A DNA stretch of 64,000 nucleotides from Corynebacterium sp. Marseille-P4321 (GCF_903645305.1 NZ_CAHJXO010000001.1:1054001-1118000), one strand, 5' to 3'; counted from the first letter of the stretch, positions 11,415-21,126 are shown. Program-made: numbers and translations. Notes: generated by a model from the sequence alone, not told the origin.

Positions 11415-11500
11415 TTGAATTCCTGTGAAAAGGGGTTGTGACGCACTGAATATAACCCCTTCGAATACCTTCCGCGGGGAGAGCGCGTCGGGGTGTCGGT

Positions 11501-11506
11501 TACTAT
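11501..11506 (+). promoter_or_regulatory. -10 element of priA, leaderless type
   Basis: TACTAT ends 8 bases before the priA ATG and no ribosome site precedes that ATG, as expected for a leaderless transcript. Confidence 0.55.
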
Positions 11507-11514
11507 TGCTGCCC

Positions 11515-13518
11515 ATGTCATCTACGCGCGCCTCCGACCGCCCGATTGCGCGCGTGCTGCCCATGTTGGGCTTGGCTCAGCTCGACCGCCCGTTTGACTA
11601 CCTCGTGGCGGAGGAGGATTCGGCCGCGGCGCAGCCGGGTGTTCGGGTTCGCGTGCGGTTCGCAGGTCGGCTCGTGGACGCGGTGGTGCTCGAGCGCGCC
11701 ACAGAGTCAGGTCACGAGGGCCAGCTGCGGTTCATCGAGCGGGTCATCTCGCCGGAGGTGGTGGCGCCGGAACGGTTGCGCATGCTTATCGACGTCCTGG
11801 CGGAGCGTTACGCCGGCACGAGAAGCGACATTTACCGTGCTGCGATCCCGGCGCGCCACGCGAAGGCCGAGGAGACGGATACTTCCACACCCTGGGATGA
11901 GCTGGGGGAGGCGACAGAGCCGGACTTGTCGGCGTGGTCGGCGTACGAGCACGGCGAGTCCTTCGTGGATGCGGTGGTGGGCGGCAAGCTGGCGCGCGCG
12001 GCGTGGCAGGTGGCCCCGGGGGACGACTGGGCGGGCGCACTCGCGGCACTCGCGGCGAAAGTGGCTATCGACGGTTCCGGCGCGCTCATTGTGGTGCCGG
12101 ACCAGCGCGACGTCGACAGGGTGGAGGCCGCGCTCAAGGAGCTGGTTGGCCCGCGCCAGATCACTACGCTTACCGCGTCCCAGGGGCCGCAGGCGCGTTA
12201 CTCACGCTACCTTTCGGTGCTGCACGGGCAGGGCCGGATTGTGGTGGGGACGCGTTCGGCGGCGTTCGCTCCCGTCGATAAGCTTTCGCTCATTGCGGTG
12301 ATGTTTGACGGCGACGATTCGCTGGTGGACCCCCGCGCACCCTACGTGCATGCCCGCGAGGTGGCCACGACGCGTTCCGGGTTGGAGCGGGCCTCGTTGG
12401 TGCTCGGGGGCTTCGGGCGTACTGCGGAGGCGCAGCTTTTGGTGGAGTCTGGCTGGATGCACGACTTGGTCGCTCCGCGCGAGGTGATTCGGGCGCGCTC
12501 GCCGTACATTCACGCCGCGGGTGACAGCGACTTCGCCTTGGAGCGCGACCCGCGCGCGAAGCAGGCGCGCCTTCCCTCGGCGGCGTTCCAGGCGGCGGGC
12601 AAAGCGCTTGAGGAGAACCGGCCGGTGCTGTTTCAGGTGCCGCGCACGGGTTACATTCAGGCGCTGGCCTGCGGTCAGTGTCGCACGCCGTCCCGGTGCC
12701 GCTGGTGCAATGGCCCGCTCGGGCTTCCCTCGGGCGGCGAGGCGGCCGCGCCGACGTGCCGCTGGTGCGGACGCATGGACCCGGCGCACGTGTGCCCGGT
12801 GTGCGGCTCGCGCAGGGTGCGCGCCGTGGTGCTAGGCACCGAGCGCACCGCGGAGGAGCTTGGCCGCGCGTTCGCGAAGTACCGGGTGGTCACCTCAGGC
12901 GGCGAGCGCATCCTGGATTCGGTGGAGCAACGCGCCGCGATCGTGGTGGCCACTCCAGGCGCGGAGCCGGAGGTTTCCGGCGGGGCCTACGGTGCGGCGG
13001 TGCTGCTGGACGCGTGGGCGCTCATGCAGCGCCCCGATCTGCGTGCCGTGGAAGACACGCTGGCGAAGTGGATGGGGGCCGCACACCTGGTGGCGTCGGA
13101 TGGGGAGGTGGTGGTGGCCGCGGAGCCGTCGTTAAGCGTTGTGCAACACCTCATCCGCTGGGACGCGCGCGGTTTCGCGGCCCAGGAGCTTGCGCAGCGC
13201 CGCGACGCCCGCTTCCCACCGGCGGTGCATGTGGCGGTGGTGGACGCCCCGCGCGACGCGCTTGAGGCGTTCTTCTCCCGTACGGAGCTGCCGGAACACG
13301 CCGAGCTGCTCGGACCCGTGGACCTGCCGGGCGGGGTGGGGCTGCCGGGCACGTGGAACGTGGCGCAGCACGGCCCGGCACAGCGCATGCTGGTGCGTTC
13401 CCCGCTGGCCGGGCGCACTGCGCTCGGGCGTGCGCTGCGGGCGGGCCGCGTGGCGTGGGACGCGTCCAAGCCTGAGGTGCCGTTGCGGGTGCAGGTCAAC
13501 CCTGTAGACATCGGGTAG
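11515..13518 (+). CDS. priA: PriA-like primosome protein, helicase motifs degenerate
   Basis: Actinobacterial PriA homologue of 667 residues. The N-terminal 3'-DNA-binding domain (VLPMLGLAQLDRPFDYLV) and the two zinc clusters (cysteines CxxC...CxxC between about residues 387 and 431) are clear. The Walker A GxGKT expected around residues 180-190 is missing, and the DEAH box is replaced by a MFDGDDSLVDPRAPY stretch. It therefore probably binds forks but does not unwind DNA by ATP hydrolysis. Loss of these motifs is common in actinobacterial PriA. The 11-bp word occurs twice inside the gene (11784-11794 and 12273-12283). Confidence 0.85.
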   Translation: MSSTRASDRPIARVLPMLGLAQLDRPFDYLVAEEDSAAAQPGVRVRVRFAGRLVDAVVLERATESGHEGQLRFIERVISPEVVAPERLRMLIDVLAERYAGTRSDIYRAAIPARHAKAEETDTSTPWDELGEATEPDLSAWSAYEHGESFVDAVVGGKLARAAWQVAPGDDWAGALAALAAKVAIDGSGALIVVPDQRDVDRVEAALKELVGPRQITTLTASQGPQARYSRYLSVLHGQGRIVVGTRSAAFAPVDKLSLIAVMFDGDDSLVDPRAPYVHAREVATTRSGLERASLVLGGFGRTAEAQLLVESGWMHDLVAPREVIRARSPYIHAAGDSDFALERDPRAKQARLPSAAFQAAGKALEENRPVLFQVPRTGYIQALACGQCRTPSRCRWCNGPLGLPSGGEAAAPTCRWCGRMDPAHVCPVCGSRRVRAVVLGTERTAEELGRAFAKYRVVTSGGERILDSVEQRAAIVVATPGAEPEVSGGAYGAAVLLDAWALMQRPDLRAVEDTLAKWMGAAHLVASDGEVVVAAEPSLSVVQHLIRWDARGFAAQELAQRRDARFPPAVHVAVVDAPRDALEAFFSRTELPEHAELLGPVDLPGGVGLPGTWNVAQHGPAQRMLVRSPLAGRTALGRALRAGRVAWDASKPEVPLRVQVNPVDIG

Positions 13519-13553
13519 CGCCCGGGGTTGAGTGCGGGCTGGTGGGGCCCAAG

Positions 13554-13559
13554 TACACT
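13554..13559 (+). promoter_or_regulatory. -10 element of def, leaderless type
   Basis: TACACT ends 8 bases before the def ATG. No ribosome site is visible in between. Confidence 0.55.
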
Positions 13560-13567
13560 TGGCGCTC

Positions 13568-14053
13568 ATGGCTATTCGCGATATCCGCCTGTTCGGCGAC
13601 CCGGTGCTTAACACCGTCGCGGACGAGGTGGTGCACTTCGACGCGCAGTTGCGCCGCCTGGTGTCGGACATGCTGGAAACGATGGATAACGCTGGCGGCG
13701 TGGGGCTGGCGGGAAACCAGGTCGGGGTCGCGCGGCGCGTATTCGTCTTCGATTGCCAGGGCATGCGCGGCCACCTTGTGAACCCGGTGTGGCGCCCGCT
13801 CGGCGAGCAGATGCAGCACGGCCGCGAGGGCTGTCTGTCGGTGCCTGGCATTACCGGGGATGTGACCCGCCACGACACAGTGGTGGCCCGCGGGGTGGAT
13901 ATGTTTGGCCGCCCGGCTGCCCTGCGTGCCACGGGCCTGCTCGCCCGCTGCATCCAGCATGAAACGGATCACATAGACGGGGTGATGTTCATGCGGCGGA
14001 TGGACTCGGCCCAGCGCAAGGAAGTTATGTCACAGATCAGGAGGAACGGATGA
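13568..14053 (+). CDS. def: Peptide deformylase
   Basis: Removes the N-formyl group from new proteins, using a metal held by the Cys of EGCLSVPG and the histidines of HETDH (about residues 135-139). GVGLAGNQVG, the first family motif, is present with N in place of the more common P. Length is 161 residues. Its stop overlaps the fmt start (ATGA), so the deformylase and the formyltransferase are made together. Confidence 0.95.
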   Translation: MAIRDIRLFGDPVLNTVADEVVHFDAQLRRLVSDMLETMDNAGGVGLAGNQVGVARRVFVFDCQGMRGHLVNPVWRPLGEQMQHGREGCLSVPGITGDVTRHDTVVARGVDMFGRPAALRATGLLARCIQHETDHIDGVMFMRRMDSAQRKEVMSQIRRNG

Positions 14054-14973
14054 GACTCGTCTTCGCAGGAACCCCGGAGCCCGCGGCGGTCGCGCTGGAG
14101 CGACTGATCGCCTCGGAGCACGAGGTGGTTGCGGTGCTTACCCGGCCGGACGCGCGAAAGGGCCGCGGCCGCACGCTGCACCCCTCGCCGGTGAAGGAGG
14201 TTGCGCAAAAGCACGGCATCGAGGTGCTCACGCCGGAGAGCTTGAAGCTTAACGACGTTATCCGTGACCAACTTGCTGAATTAAAGCCGGACTGCATCCC
14301 CGTGGTGGCGTACGGGAACTTGATCCCGGCGGACATGCTGGATATCCCGGTGCACGGTTGGGTGAACCTGCACTTCTCGCTGCTGCCTGCCTGGCGCGGC
14401 GCGGCACCGGTGCAAGCGGCGATTCTCAACGGCGACGAGGTCACCGGCGCGGCGACGTTCCGCATCGACGAAGGCCTGGACACCGGCGACGTGCTGGGCA
14501 CCATAGAGGAGGCGATTCGCCCGACCGACACCGCCGACGATTTGCTTAACCGCCTCGCCTACGCGGGCGCGGACCTCCTGGTGGACACGATGGATGCGTT
14601 GGAAAACGGCACCGCCGAGCCGAAGCCCCAGCCGGAGAACGGCACGTACGCGCCGAAGATTGTCACTGCGGACGCACGCGTGGACTGGCACGCTCCCGCC
14701 GAGTCCGTGGATCGCGCGGTGCGCGCCTACACCCCGGGGCCCGGCGCGTGGACGGAGCTCAACGGCGAGCGGTTCAAGATCGGGCCGGTCACGGTGGCGG
14801 ACACCGATGTGCTTGCGCCTGGCGTGGTTTCGATTGGCAAGAACGAGGTGCGGGTGGGCACCGGCAGCGCAGATGTGGTCTTGGGCCAGGTGCAGCCGCC
14901 GGGGAAGAAGAGGATGGCCGCCGCCGACTGGGCGCGCGGGCTGGGTGAGCAGGAAGGCGTGGTGTTTCAGTGA
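14050..14973 (+). CDS. fmt: Methionyl-tRNA formyltransferase
   Basis: Formylates initiator Met-tRNA with 10-formyl-tetrahydrofolate. The 307-residue protein shows the VFAGTPEPAAVAL start, the folate-binding and catalytic HFSLLPAWRGAAPVQ segment (about residues 108-122) and the C-terminal OB-like domain. GGAG ribosome site just before ATG; overlaps def by 4 bases and rsmB by 4 bases. Confidence 0.96.
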   Translation: MRLVFAGTPEPAAVALERLIASEHEVVAVLTRPDARKGRGRTLHPSPVKEVAQKHGIEVLTPESLKLNDVIRDQLAELKPDCIPVVAYGNLIPADMLDIPVHGWVNLHFSLLPAWRGAAPVQAAILNGDEVTGAATFRIDEGLDTGDVLGTIEEAIRPTDTADDLLNRLAYAGADLLVDTMDALENGTAEPKPQPENGTYAPKIVTADARVDWHAPAESVDRAVRAYTPGPGAWTELNGERFKIGPVTVADTDVLAPGVVSIGKNEVRVGTGSADVVLGQVQPPGKKRMAAADWARGLGEQEGVVFQ

Positions 14974-16532
14974 GCGGTGGATTCAGGTCGCGTTCTGAAG
15001 GCAGGCGTAAAGACACGCGTCCGCCGCGCCCCGCGGGGCCTCAGCAGGGCAAGAAGCGTGATGACGAGCGCGGCGCCGGCAGAAATGGCGGCCACAACCG
15101 CGGCCACAACCAGGGCGGAAACCAGGGCGGAAACCAGGGCCACAACCAGGGTGGCGGTCGCCAGCGCTACAGCGTGAAGGGACGCCCGGCAAGTATCGGC
15201 GATCCCGCCCGCGAGGCCGCGTTCGAGGTGGTGCTGCGCGTGGCTCGCGATGGGGCGTACGCGAACCTCACGCTGCCCGGCATCCTAAAGGAGCGCAAGA
15301 TCAAGGGCCGCGACGCGGCATTTGCCACCGAGCTTGCTTACGGCACGCTGCGTACCCTGGGTGTGCTGGACGAAGTTATCGCCGCGAACTCCTCACGTGG
15401 GCTGGAGCGCATCGCCCCGGAGGTTCTCGCGGCGCTGCGCCTGGGCACCTACCAGCTGCTCTACACCCGCGTGGACGACCACGCCGCGGTGGACACCTCC
15501 GTGCGTCTGGTGCAGGCCGCCGGGCAGGAGCAGGCGAAGGGTTTCACCAACGGCGTGCTGCGCTCGATCGCGCGCACGCCAGCGCCGGAATGGATGCGCA
15601 AACTTGCTCCCTCCGGTGAGTTGGCGGCGCTCGCGTTCACGCACGCGCACCCGGAGTGGATCGCCCGCTCCTTCAAGGAGGCGCTGGGCCCAAGCGCGGA
15701 CGAGCTGGAGGAGGCGCTTCGCGTGGATTCGCAGCGCCCGGTGGTGCACTTGGTGGCGCGTCCCGGCGAGATCAGCGCGGAGGAACTCGCGCTCATCACC
15801 GGCGGGGAGCAGGGCAAGTACTCGCCGTACGCGGTGTACTTGCCGGAGGGCGACCCGGGCAGCCTCGAGCCGGTGCGCGACGGGCTCGCAGCCGTGCAGG
15901 ACGAGGGCTCGCAGCTCATCGCCCGCGCGATGACCGAGGTGCCGGTCGATAACGATCAAGGGCGCTGGCTTGACCTGTGTGCGGGCCCGGGAGGCAAGGC
16001 GGCGCTCATCGGGGCGATCGCGGGTATCGACGGCGCCCGCGTCGACGCCGTGGAGGTCAGCCCGCATCGCGCCGAGCTCATCTCGAAGACGGTGCGCGAC
16101 CTGCCCGTCACGGTGCATATCGCCGACGGGCGCGACCCCGGGCTCGAGCCGGGTTTCGACCGCGTGCTTGTCGACGCACCCTGTTCCGGCCTCGGGGCAC
16201 TCAGGCGCCGCCCGGAAGCACGCTGGACGAAGGCTGAGGGAGACATCGCAGAGCTGAACACGCTGCAGGCCGAGCTGCTGGAAAGCGCGGTGAACTTGGC
16301 GAAGCCGGGCGGTGTCATCGTGTACTCGACGTGTTCGCCGGATGTGCGTGAGACGCGGAGCATCGTCGATAAGCAACTTGCCCTAGGAAACGTCGAGGAG
16401 CTCGACGCGCGACAGTGGGCGATGGAGGACGTCGGGGAGGGGCCGAGCGTGCAGATGTGGCCGCACCGCCACGGCACCGACGCCATGTTTTTCGCGGTGC
16501 TGCGGAAGACCCCGCAGGACGGGATAAGGTGA
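14970..16532 (+). CDS. rsmB: 16S rRNA m5C methyltransferase with Gly/Asn-rich N-terminal tail
   Basis: NusB-like domain followed by a SAM-dependent rRNA cytosine-5 methyltransferase (Sun/RsmB family), 520 residues. The SAM site LDLCAGPGGKAALIG and the two catalytic cysteines (DAPCSGLG near residue 404 and STCSPD near residue 452) are intact. The first 70 residues form a basic, low-complexity tail with a tandem repeat of His-Asn-Gln-Gly-Gly units (about 15095-15165), which looks like an RNA-binding tail. GTG start overlaps the fmt stop. The 11-bp word at 16364-16374 encodes Val-Asp-Lys after the second cysteine. Confidence 0.93.
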   Translation: MSGGFRSRSEGRRKDTRPPRPAGPQQGKKRDDERGAGRNGGHNRGHNQGGNQGGNQGHNQGGGRQRYSVKGRPASIGDPAREAAFEVVLRVARDGAYANLTLPGILKERKIKGRDAAFATELAYGTLRTLGVLDEVIAANSSRGLERIAPEVLAALRLGTYQLLYTRVDDHAAVDTSVRLVQAAGQEQAKGFTNGVLRSIARTPAPEWMRKLAPSGELAALAFTHAHPEWIARSFKEALGPSADELEEALRVDSQRPVVHLVARPGEISAEELALITGGEQGKYSPYAVYLPEGDPGSLEPVRDGLAAVQDEGSQLIARAMTEVPVDNDQGRWLDLCAGPGGKAALIGAIAGIDGARVDAVEVSPHRAELISKTVRDLPVTVHIADGRDPGLEPGFDRVLVDAPCSGLGALRRRPEARWTKAEGDIAELNTLQAELLESAVNLAKPGGVIVYSTCSPDVRETRSIVDKQLALGNVEELDARQWAMEDVGEGPSVQMWPHRHGTDAMFFAVLRKTPQDGIR

Positions 16533-16537
16533 AACCC

Positions 16538-17200
16538 ATGATCTACATCGCCCCCTCCATCCTCGCCGCCGACTACGCGAACCTGGGTGCCGACGTGCGC
16601 AAAGTGCCCAACGCTGAGCTCATCCACGTGGACATCATGGACGGCCATTTCGTGCCCAACTTGTCATTCGGCCCCGACGTGACGAAGGCGGTCGACGGGG
16701 TGACCGAGCAGTTTCTCGATATGCACCTCATGATCGAGCGGCCGGAAGCCTGGTTCGAGACCTACATCAAGGCCGGCGGCGACCGCCTGGTGTTTCACAT
16801 CGAGGCCACAGACGACCACATCGCGGCCGCGAAAAAGTGCCACGAGCTTGGCGTACAGTCCGGTTTCGCTATCAAACCGGGCACCCCGATCGAGCCGTAC
16901 CTGGACGATCTGGAGCACTTCGACGAGGTGATGGTGATGAGCGTGGAGCCCGGCTTCGGCGGGCAGAAGTTCATGCCGGAGGTGCTGGGCAAGGTCATGG
17001 CGCTGCGCGACGCGATTGCGCAGCAGGGGCTGGACACGATCATCGGCATCGACGGCGGCATCGGCAACGCCACCATCGCGCAGGCGGCCGAGGCGGGCGT
17101 GGACGCATTCGTGGCCGGATCCGCAGTCTTTGGCGCGGACAACCCTGCGGAGGCAGTCGACCGGCTGCGCGAGCTCGCCCGCGAGGCGAAGCAGGCGTGA
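16538..17200 (+). CDS. rpe: Ribulose-phosphate 3-epimerase
   Basis: Interconverts ribulose 5-phosphate and xylulose 5-phosphate in the pentose-phosphate pathway. The 220-residue TIM barrel shows APSILAADYANLG, the metal-binding HVDIMDGHFVPNLSFGP, MVMSVEPGFGGQKF and GIDGGI. GTG 16529 is a possible start three codons earlier. The stop overlaps the ribD start (GTGA), tying it to the riboflavin genes that use ribulose 5-phosphate. Confidence 0.96.
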   Translation: MIYIAPSILAADYANLGADVRKVPNAELIHVDIMDGHFVPNLSFGPDVTKAVDGVTEQFLDMHLMIERPEAWFETYIKAGGDRLVFHIEATDDHIAAAKKCHELGVQSGFAIKPGTPIEPYLDDLEHFDEVMVMSVEPGFGGQKFMPEVLGKVMALRDAIAQQGLDTIIGIDGGIGNATIAQAAEAGVDAFVAGSAVFGADNPAEAVDRLRELAREAKQA

Positions 17201-18216
17201 CGGAAGACATCCACGGCGGCTCCGGCATTTCCGGGGCGGCCTCCGCAGCCATTGAGGCGGGGGGGGCGGGGCGCGGCACCCCCTCGCCAAACCCGCCGGT
17301 GGGCTGCGCGCTTATCGGCGCCTCCGGGGAGCTCATTTCGACCGGCGCCACCTCACCCGCTGGCGGGCCGCACGCCGAAGTCAACGCGCTGAGCGAAGCC
17401 GGGGAGCGCGCCCGCGGAGCCACCGCGGTGGTGACCTTGGAGCCGTGCAACCACACCGGCCGCACCGGCCCGTGCTCGCACGCGCTGGTTGAGGCGGGAG
17501 TAAAGCGGGTGCTGTACTTCACCGCTGACCCGTTTGCGCCTGCCGCCGGTGGGGCAGGCTACCTGCGCGATCACGGCGTAGAGGTGGAGTTTCAGCCTGT
17601 GCGAGTCGCGGCGCTGCAGCCGTGGCTGCGCTCGGTGCGCCACAACCGGCCGAGCGTGACGCTCAAGTTTGCCTCTACCCTCGACGGGTTCACGGCGGCC
17701 GCGGACGGCACCAGCCAGTGGATCACCGGCCCCGAGGCCCGCGAGCTCGTGCACGAGGACCGGGCGAAGCTGGATGCCATCATTGTCGGCACTGGCACGG
17801 CGATCGCGGACAACCCGTCGCTTACGGCGCGCCACCCGGATGGAACGCTGCGGGAGCACCAGCCGCGGCGGGTGGTCGTCGGTAAGCGCGATGTGCCCGA
17901 TGGCAACCTGACCCGCTTGGGTTTCGAGCAGTACGCCACGCCCCAGGAGGCCCTGGATGCGCTGTGGGCGAGCGGTGCACGCGACGTGCTCGTCGAGGGA
18001 GGGGCGTCGCTCGCGGCGAGTTTTTTGGAGCTTGACCTGGTGGACGCGGTGCAGGCGTATATCGCGCCTGCGCTGCTCGGGTCTGGCCGCGGGGTGCTCG
18101 ACCGCGCGATCGCTACCACCATCGCAGATGCCCGCCGTTTTCGCACCACGTTCGTGCGGCGGGTGGGCAACGACGTGTGCATAGAAATGGAGAGGGATGT
18201 TTACAGGGCTAGTTGA
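17197..18216 (+). CDS. ribD: Riboflavin biosynthesis deaminase/reductase
   Basis: Bifunctional enzyme for the second and third steps of riboflavin synthesis. The N-terminal cytidine-deaminase-like half has the zinc motifs HAE and PCNHTGRTGPC. The C-terminal NADPH reductase half starts near RPSVTLKFASTLDG. Length 339 residues. GTG start overlaps rpe by 4 bases. A run of seven G then C and four G (about 17261-17272) near the start could be prone to slippage but leaves the frame open here. No FMN riboswitch is found upstream; the gene is read through from rpe. Confidence 0.94.
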   Translation: MTEDIHGGSGISGAASAAIEAGGAGRGTPSPNPPVGCALIGASGELISTGATSPAGGPHAEVNALSEAGERARGATAVVTLEPCNHTGRTGPCSHALVEAGVKRVLYFTADPFAPAAGGAGYLRDHGVEVEFQPVRVAALQPWLRSVRHNRPSVTLKFASTLDGFTAAADGTSQWITGPEARELVHEDRAKLDAIIVGTGTAIADNPSLTARHPDGTLREHQPRRVVVGKRDVPDGNLTRLGFEQYATPQEALDALWASGARDVLVEGGASLAASFLELDLVDAVQAYIAPALLGSGRGVLDRAIATTIADARRFRTTFVRRVGNDVCIEMERDVYRAS

Positions 18217-18784
18217 GGAAGTGGGCAGTGTTAAGGAGCTTGTGCAGCTTGACGACGCCGTCCGGGTAGCCATCCGCGCCCCCAAAGTCACCGCCGACGC
18301 CGCCCCGGGCGACTCGATCGCCGTCGACGGGGTGTGCCTGACCGTCGTGGATAACGTCGAGGGCGTGTTCACCGCGGACGTGATGCGTGAGACGCTCAAC
18401 CGTTCCCGCCTGGGCGCCTACGAGAAAGGTGCGCGCGTGAACCTGGAGCGCGCGCTGGCCGCGGGGCAGCGCATGGGAGGCCATATCGTGCAAGGCCACG
18501 TGGACGCGGTGGCGGAGCTGGTCTCGCGCACCCCGAGCGAGCACTGGGAAGTGTTGCGCTTCACGTTGCCGGAGGATCTGCGCCGCTACGTGGTGGAGAA
18601 GGGATCCATCGCGGTCAACGGCACGTCGCTGACGGTCTCCGCGGTGGGCGAGGGGTTCTTCGAGGTTTCGTTGATCCCCACCACGCTGGCGGAAACTACC
18701 GCTGGCCAGCTCGCGGTCGGCGATCCGGTGAACCTCGAGGTTGACATTGTGGCCAAGTACGTCGAGCAAATGGTGCGGGGATAA
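18197..18784 (+). CDS. ribE: Riboflavin synthase alpha chain
   Basis: Dismutates two lumazines to riboflavin. The 195 residues contain two lumazine-binding repeats: the first starts MFTGLVEEVGSV with GDSIAVDGVCLTV, the second has MGGHIVQGHVDAV and GSIAVNGTSLTV. It overlaps the ribD 3' end by 20 bases and has GGAGAGGG just before ATG. Confidence 0.95.
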   Translation: MFTGLVEEVGSVKELVQLDDAVRVAIRAPKVTADAAPGDSIAVDGVCLTVVDNVEGVFTADVMRETLNRSRLGAYEKGARVNLERALAAGQRMGGHIVQGHVDAVAELVSRTPSEHWEVLRFTLPEDLRRYVVEKGSIAVNGTSLTVSAVGEGFFEVSLIPTTLAETTAGQLAVGDPVNLEVDIVAKYVEQMVRG

Positions 18785-18795
18785 GGTAGACGGTT

Positions 18796-20058
18796 ATGAA
18801 GAATTCGAGGCTCGACACCGTTGAGGACGCAATCGCTGCTATCGCCGCCGGCGGGGCAGTGGTGGTGGTCGACGACGAGGGCCGCGAAAACGAAGGCGAC
18901 CTCATCTTCGCCGCCGAGGACGCCACCCCGGAGCTGGTCGCGTTCATGGTGCGCTACACTTCCGGCTACATCTGCGTGTCCATGGACGACTCACGCGCCA
19001 CCGAGCTGGCCCTGCCGCCGATGGTGGCGCAGAACCAGGACCTGCACGGCACCGCCTACGCCGTGACCGTCGACGCCGCGACCGGCACGACCGGTATCTC
19101 GGCGCGCTCGCGGGCGGTGACAATCGCCAAGCTTGCCGACGATGCCTCGACCCCGGAAGACTTCACCCGCCCAGGCCACGTGGTACCGCTTCGCGCCCGC
19201 CCCGGCGGCGTACTCGCCCGCGACGGCCACACCGAGGCTGCCGTGGACCTATCGCGGCTGGCGGGCAAGCGCCCGGTGGGCGCGCTGTGCGAGATCGTCT
19301 CTGAAGATGATCCGACGGATATGGCGCGCTTCGACGAGCTGCGCCGCTTCGCGGATGCGCATTCGCTGCCCATGATTTCCATCGAGCAGCTCATCGCCTA
19401 CCGCCGCCGGCACGACCGTGTCATTGAGCGCGTGGTGGAAACTCGCCTGCCCACCGAGTTCGGTGAGTTCACGGCCGTCGGCTACCGCAACCCGGTTGAC
19501 GGCGTCGAGCACGTCGCGCTCGTGGTCGGGGACCCTGCTGAACTTGCAGGGGCGCGGGACGTGCTTGTTCGCGTGCACTCGGAGTGCTTAACCGGCGACG
19601 TCTTTGCCTCCAAACGCTGCGACTGCGGGCCGCAGCTCGCGGAGTCGATGCGGCGCGTGCAGGAAGAAGGCCGCGGCGCGATTGTATACGTGCGCGGCCA
19701 CGAGGGCCGCGGCATTGGCCTGATGGGAAAGCTTGAGGCTTACCGGCTGCAGGACGAGGGGATGGACACCGTCGACGCGAACTTGGAGCAGGGCTTGCCT
19801 GTCGACGCGCGCGAGTACTCCGTCGCCGGGCAGATCCTCGCCGACCTCGGCGTGGGCACCCTTGAGTTGCTCACCAACAACCCGGAGAAGGCGGGCGCGC
19901 TCACAGGTTACGGGCCTGAAGTGGCGCGCCGCAGTAGGATCGAGATCGTCCCAACCCACGAAAACATCGCGTACCTGCGCACGAAACGCGATCGGATGGG
20001 CCACGACCTGCCGTCGGTAGACGAGTGGCTCGACGCACACCCCGGGTACGCACGCTAA
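18796..20058 (+). CDS. ribA: Bifunctional DHBP synthase/GTP cyclohydrolase II
   Basis: A fused enzyme that feeds both precursors of riboflavin. The N-terminal 200 residues are dihydroxybutanone-phosphate synthase ([28 protein letters not shown]). The C-terminal half is GTP cyclohydrolase II, with the zinc cysteines in [20 protein letters not shown] and the [12 protein letters not shown] loop. It has 420 residues and follows ribE by 11 bases. Confidence 0.96.
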   Translation: MKNSRLDTVEDAIAAIAAGGAVVVVDDEGRENEGDLIFAAEDATPELVAFMVRYTSGYICVSMDDSRATELALPPMVAQNQDLHGTAYAVTVDAATGTTGISARSRAVTIAKLADDASTPEDFTRPGHVVPLRARPGGVLARDGHTEAAVDLSRLAGKRPVGALCEIVSEDDPTDMARFDELRRFADAHSLPMISIEQLIAYRRRHDRVIERVVETRLPTEFGEFTAVGYRNPVDGVEHVALVVGDPAELAGARDVLVRVHSECLTGDVFASKRCDCGPQLAESMRRVQEEGRGAIVYVRGHEGRGIGLMGKLEAYRLQDEGMDTVDANLEQGLPVDAREYSVAGQILADLGVGTLELLTNNPEKAGALTGYGPEVARRSRIEIVPTHENIAYLRTKRDRMGHDLPSVDEWLDAHPGYAR

Positions 20059-20071
20059 GGAGCATCACGCC

Positions 20072-20566
20072 GTGGCATCCACAGGAGCCCCCGAAGAGTT
20101 CACGCTTACCCCGAGCGCCGCTGAAGGCCTGAGTATCGCAGTCGTGTCCACCCAGTGGAACGAAAAGATCGTCGAGCAGCTGCGCGACCGGGCCATCACC
20201 CAGGCCCGTCAGCTCGGCGTGAAAACCGACGAGTACACCGTCGCAGGCGCCATGGAGCTGCCAGTCGTGGTGCAGGCCTGCGCCCGCCGCTACGACGCGG
20301 TGATCGCGCTCGGCTGCGTCATCCGCGGCGAGACAGCCCACTTCGAGTACGTCTGCGACTCCGTCACCACGGGGCTCACCCGCATCGCGCTGGATGAATC
20401 CACCCCCATCGGCAACGGTGTGCTCACCGTGGAGGACGAGGACCAGGCGCATGAGCGCGCCGGCGGCGAGGACGCCAAGGAAGACAAGGGCGCTGAAGCG
20501 GTTCGCGCCGCCGTCGCCGCGGCGGTGGAACTCAAGCGAGTTCGCGCGCTGCCGTTGAAGGACTAG
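20072..20566 (+). CDS. ribH: 6,7-dimethyl-8-ribityllumazine synthase
   Basis: Condenses the two ribA/ribD branch products to lumazine. The 164 residues include the [14 protein letters not shown] start, the [13 protein letters not shown] segment and [18 protein letters not shown]. The C-terminal tail after [15 protein letters not shown] is charged. GTG start has AAGGAG about 11 bases upstream. Last gene of the rib cluster. Confidence 0.95.
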   Translation: MASTGAPEEFTLTPSAAEGLSIAVVSTQWNEKIVEQLRDRAITQARQLGVKTDEYTVAGAMELPVVVQACARRYDAVIALGCVIRGETAHFEYVCDSVTTGLTRIALDESTPIGNGVLTVEDEDQAHERAGGEDAKEDKGAEAVRAAVAAAVELKRVRALPLKD

Positions 20567-20586
20567 GGTTTAGGGGCGGAAGCAAT

Positions 20587-20597
20587 CGTCGATAAGC
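20587..20597 (+). repeat. Intergenic copy of the 11-bp word before the PH-like gene
   Basis: CGTCGATAAGC sits in the 44-base gap between ribH and the next gene. The ribosome site AAAGGAG begins at the next base pair, so the word and the initiation region are adjacent. Confidence 0.8.
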
Positions 20598-20610
20598 AAA
20601 GGAGTGCGAG

Positions 20611-21123
20611 TTGAGCAACCAAAACAACCAGGAGGTTGCCTACCTCAACGCGCTCGACCCGCACGCAACCACCACCACAAAGCCGTGGGAGCTGGTGATT
20701 ACCTCTAAGTACCTGCGTAAGGTGGCCGCAGTGTGGATTTTGGTGGTCATGGCGGTGCACTTTTTCATGGCGTGGGCCGTGGACGCCGAATTCTCCGGCG
20801 TGGCGATCACCGGCCTGGACAAGTTCGCGTTCGTCGGCGTGGGGATAGTCATCTCCGTGCTGTCCTGGATCGCGCTGACCCGGCCGCACGTGAAGGCCAA
20901 CGAAGACGGGGTGCAGGTGGCCAACATCATTGGCACCCGCTTCTACCCGTGGGCCGTGATCTACGGCCTGTCGTTCCCGCAGGGCTCCCGTATGGCGCGC
21001 CTGGAGCTGCCGGAGTTTGAGTACGTCACCTTGTGGGCGATCCAATCCGGCGACAAGGAGCACGCGATCAAGGCGGTGCGCGACTTCCGCGAGCTCGAAG
21101 CCAAATACATGCCGCAGGATTAA
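20611..21123 (+). CDS. PH-domain-like membrane protein
   Basis: A 170-residue protein with two predicted membrane segments (AAVWILVVMAVHFFMAW and FVGVGIVISVLSWIAL) followed by a soluble C-terminal domain resembling the bacterial PH domain found after ribH in other corynebacteria (GVQVANIIGTRFYPWAVIYGLSFP). No enzyme motif is seen, and its role is unknown. TTG start with GGAG close upstream. Its stop is 3 bases before uvrC. Confidence 0.75.
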   Translation: MSNQNNQEVAYLNALDPHATTTTKPWELVITSKYLRKVAAVWILVVMAVHFFMAWAVDAEFSGVAITGLDKFAFVGVGIVISVLSWIALTRPHVKANEDGVQVANIIGTRFYPWAVIYGLSFPQGSRMARLELPEFEYVTLWAIQSGDKEHAIKAVRDFRELEAKYMPQD

Positions 21124-21126
21124 CCC

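Noticed and set aside
17150-17200. FMN riboswitch before the riboflavin genes
   Set aside because: ribD overlaps rpe by 4 bases and no riboswitch-like conserved blocks are visible upstream.
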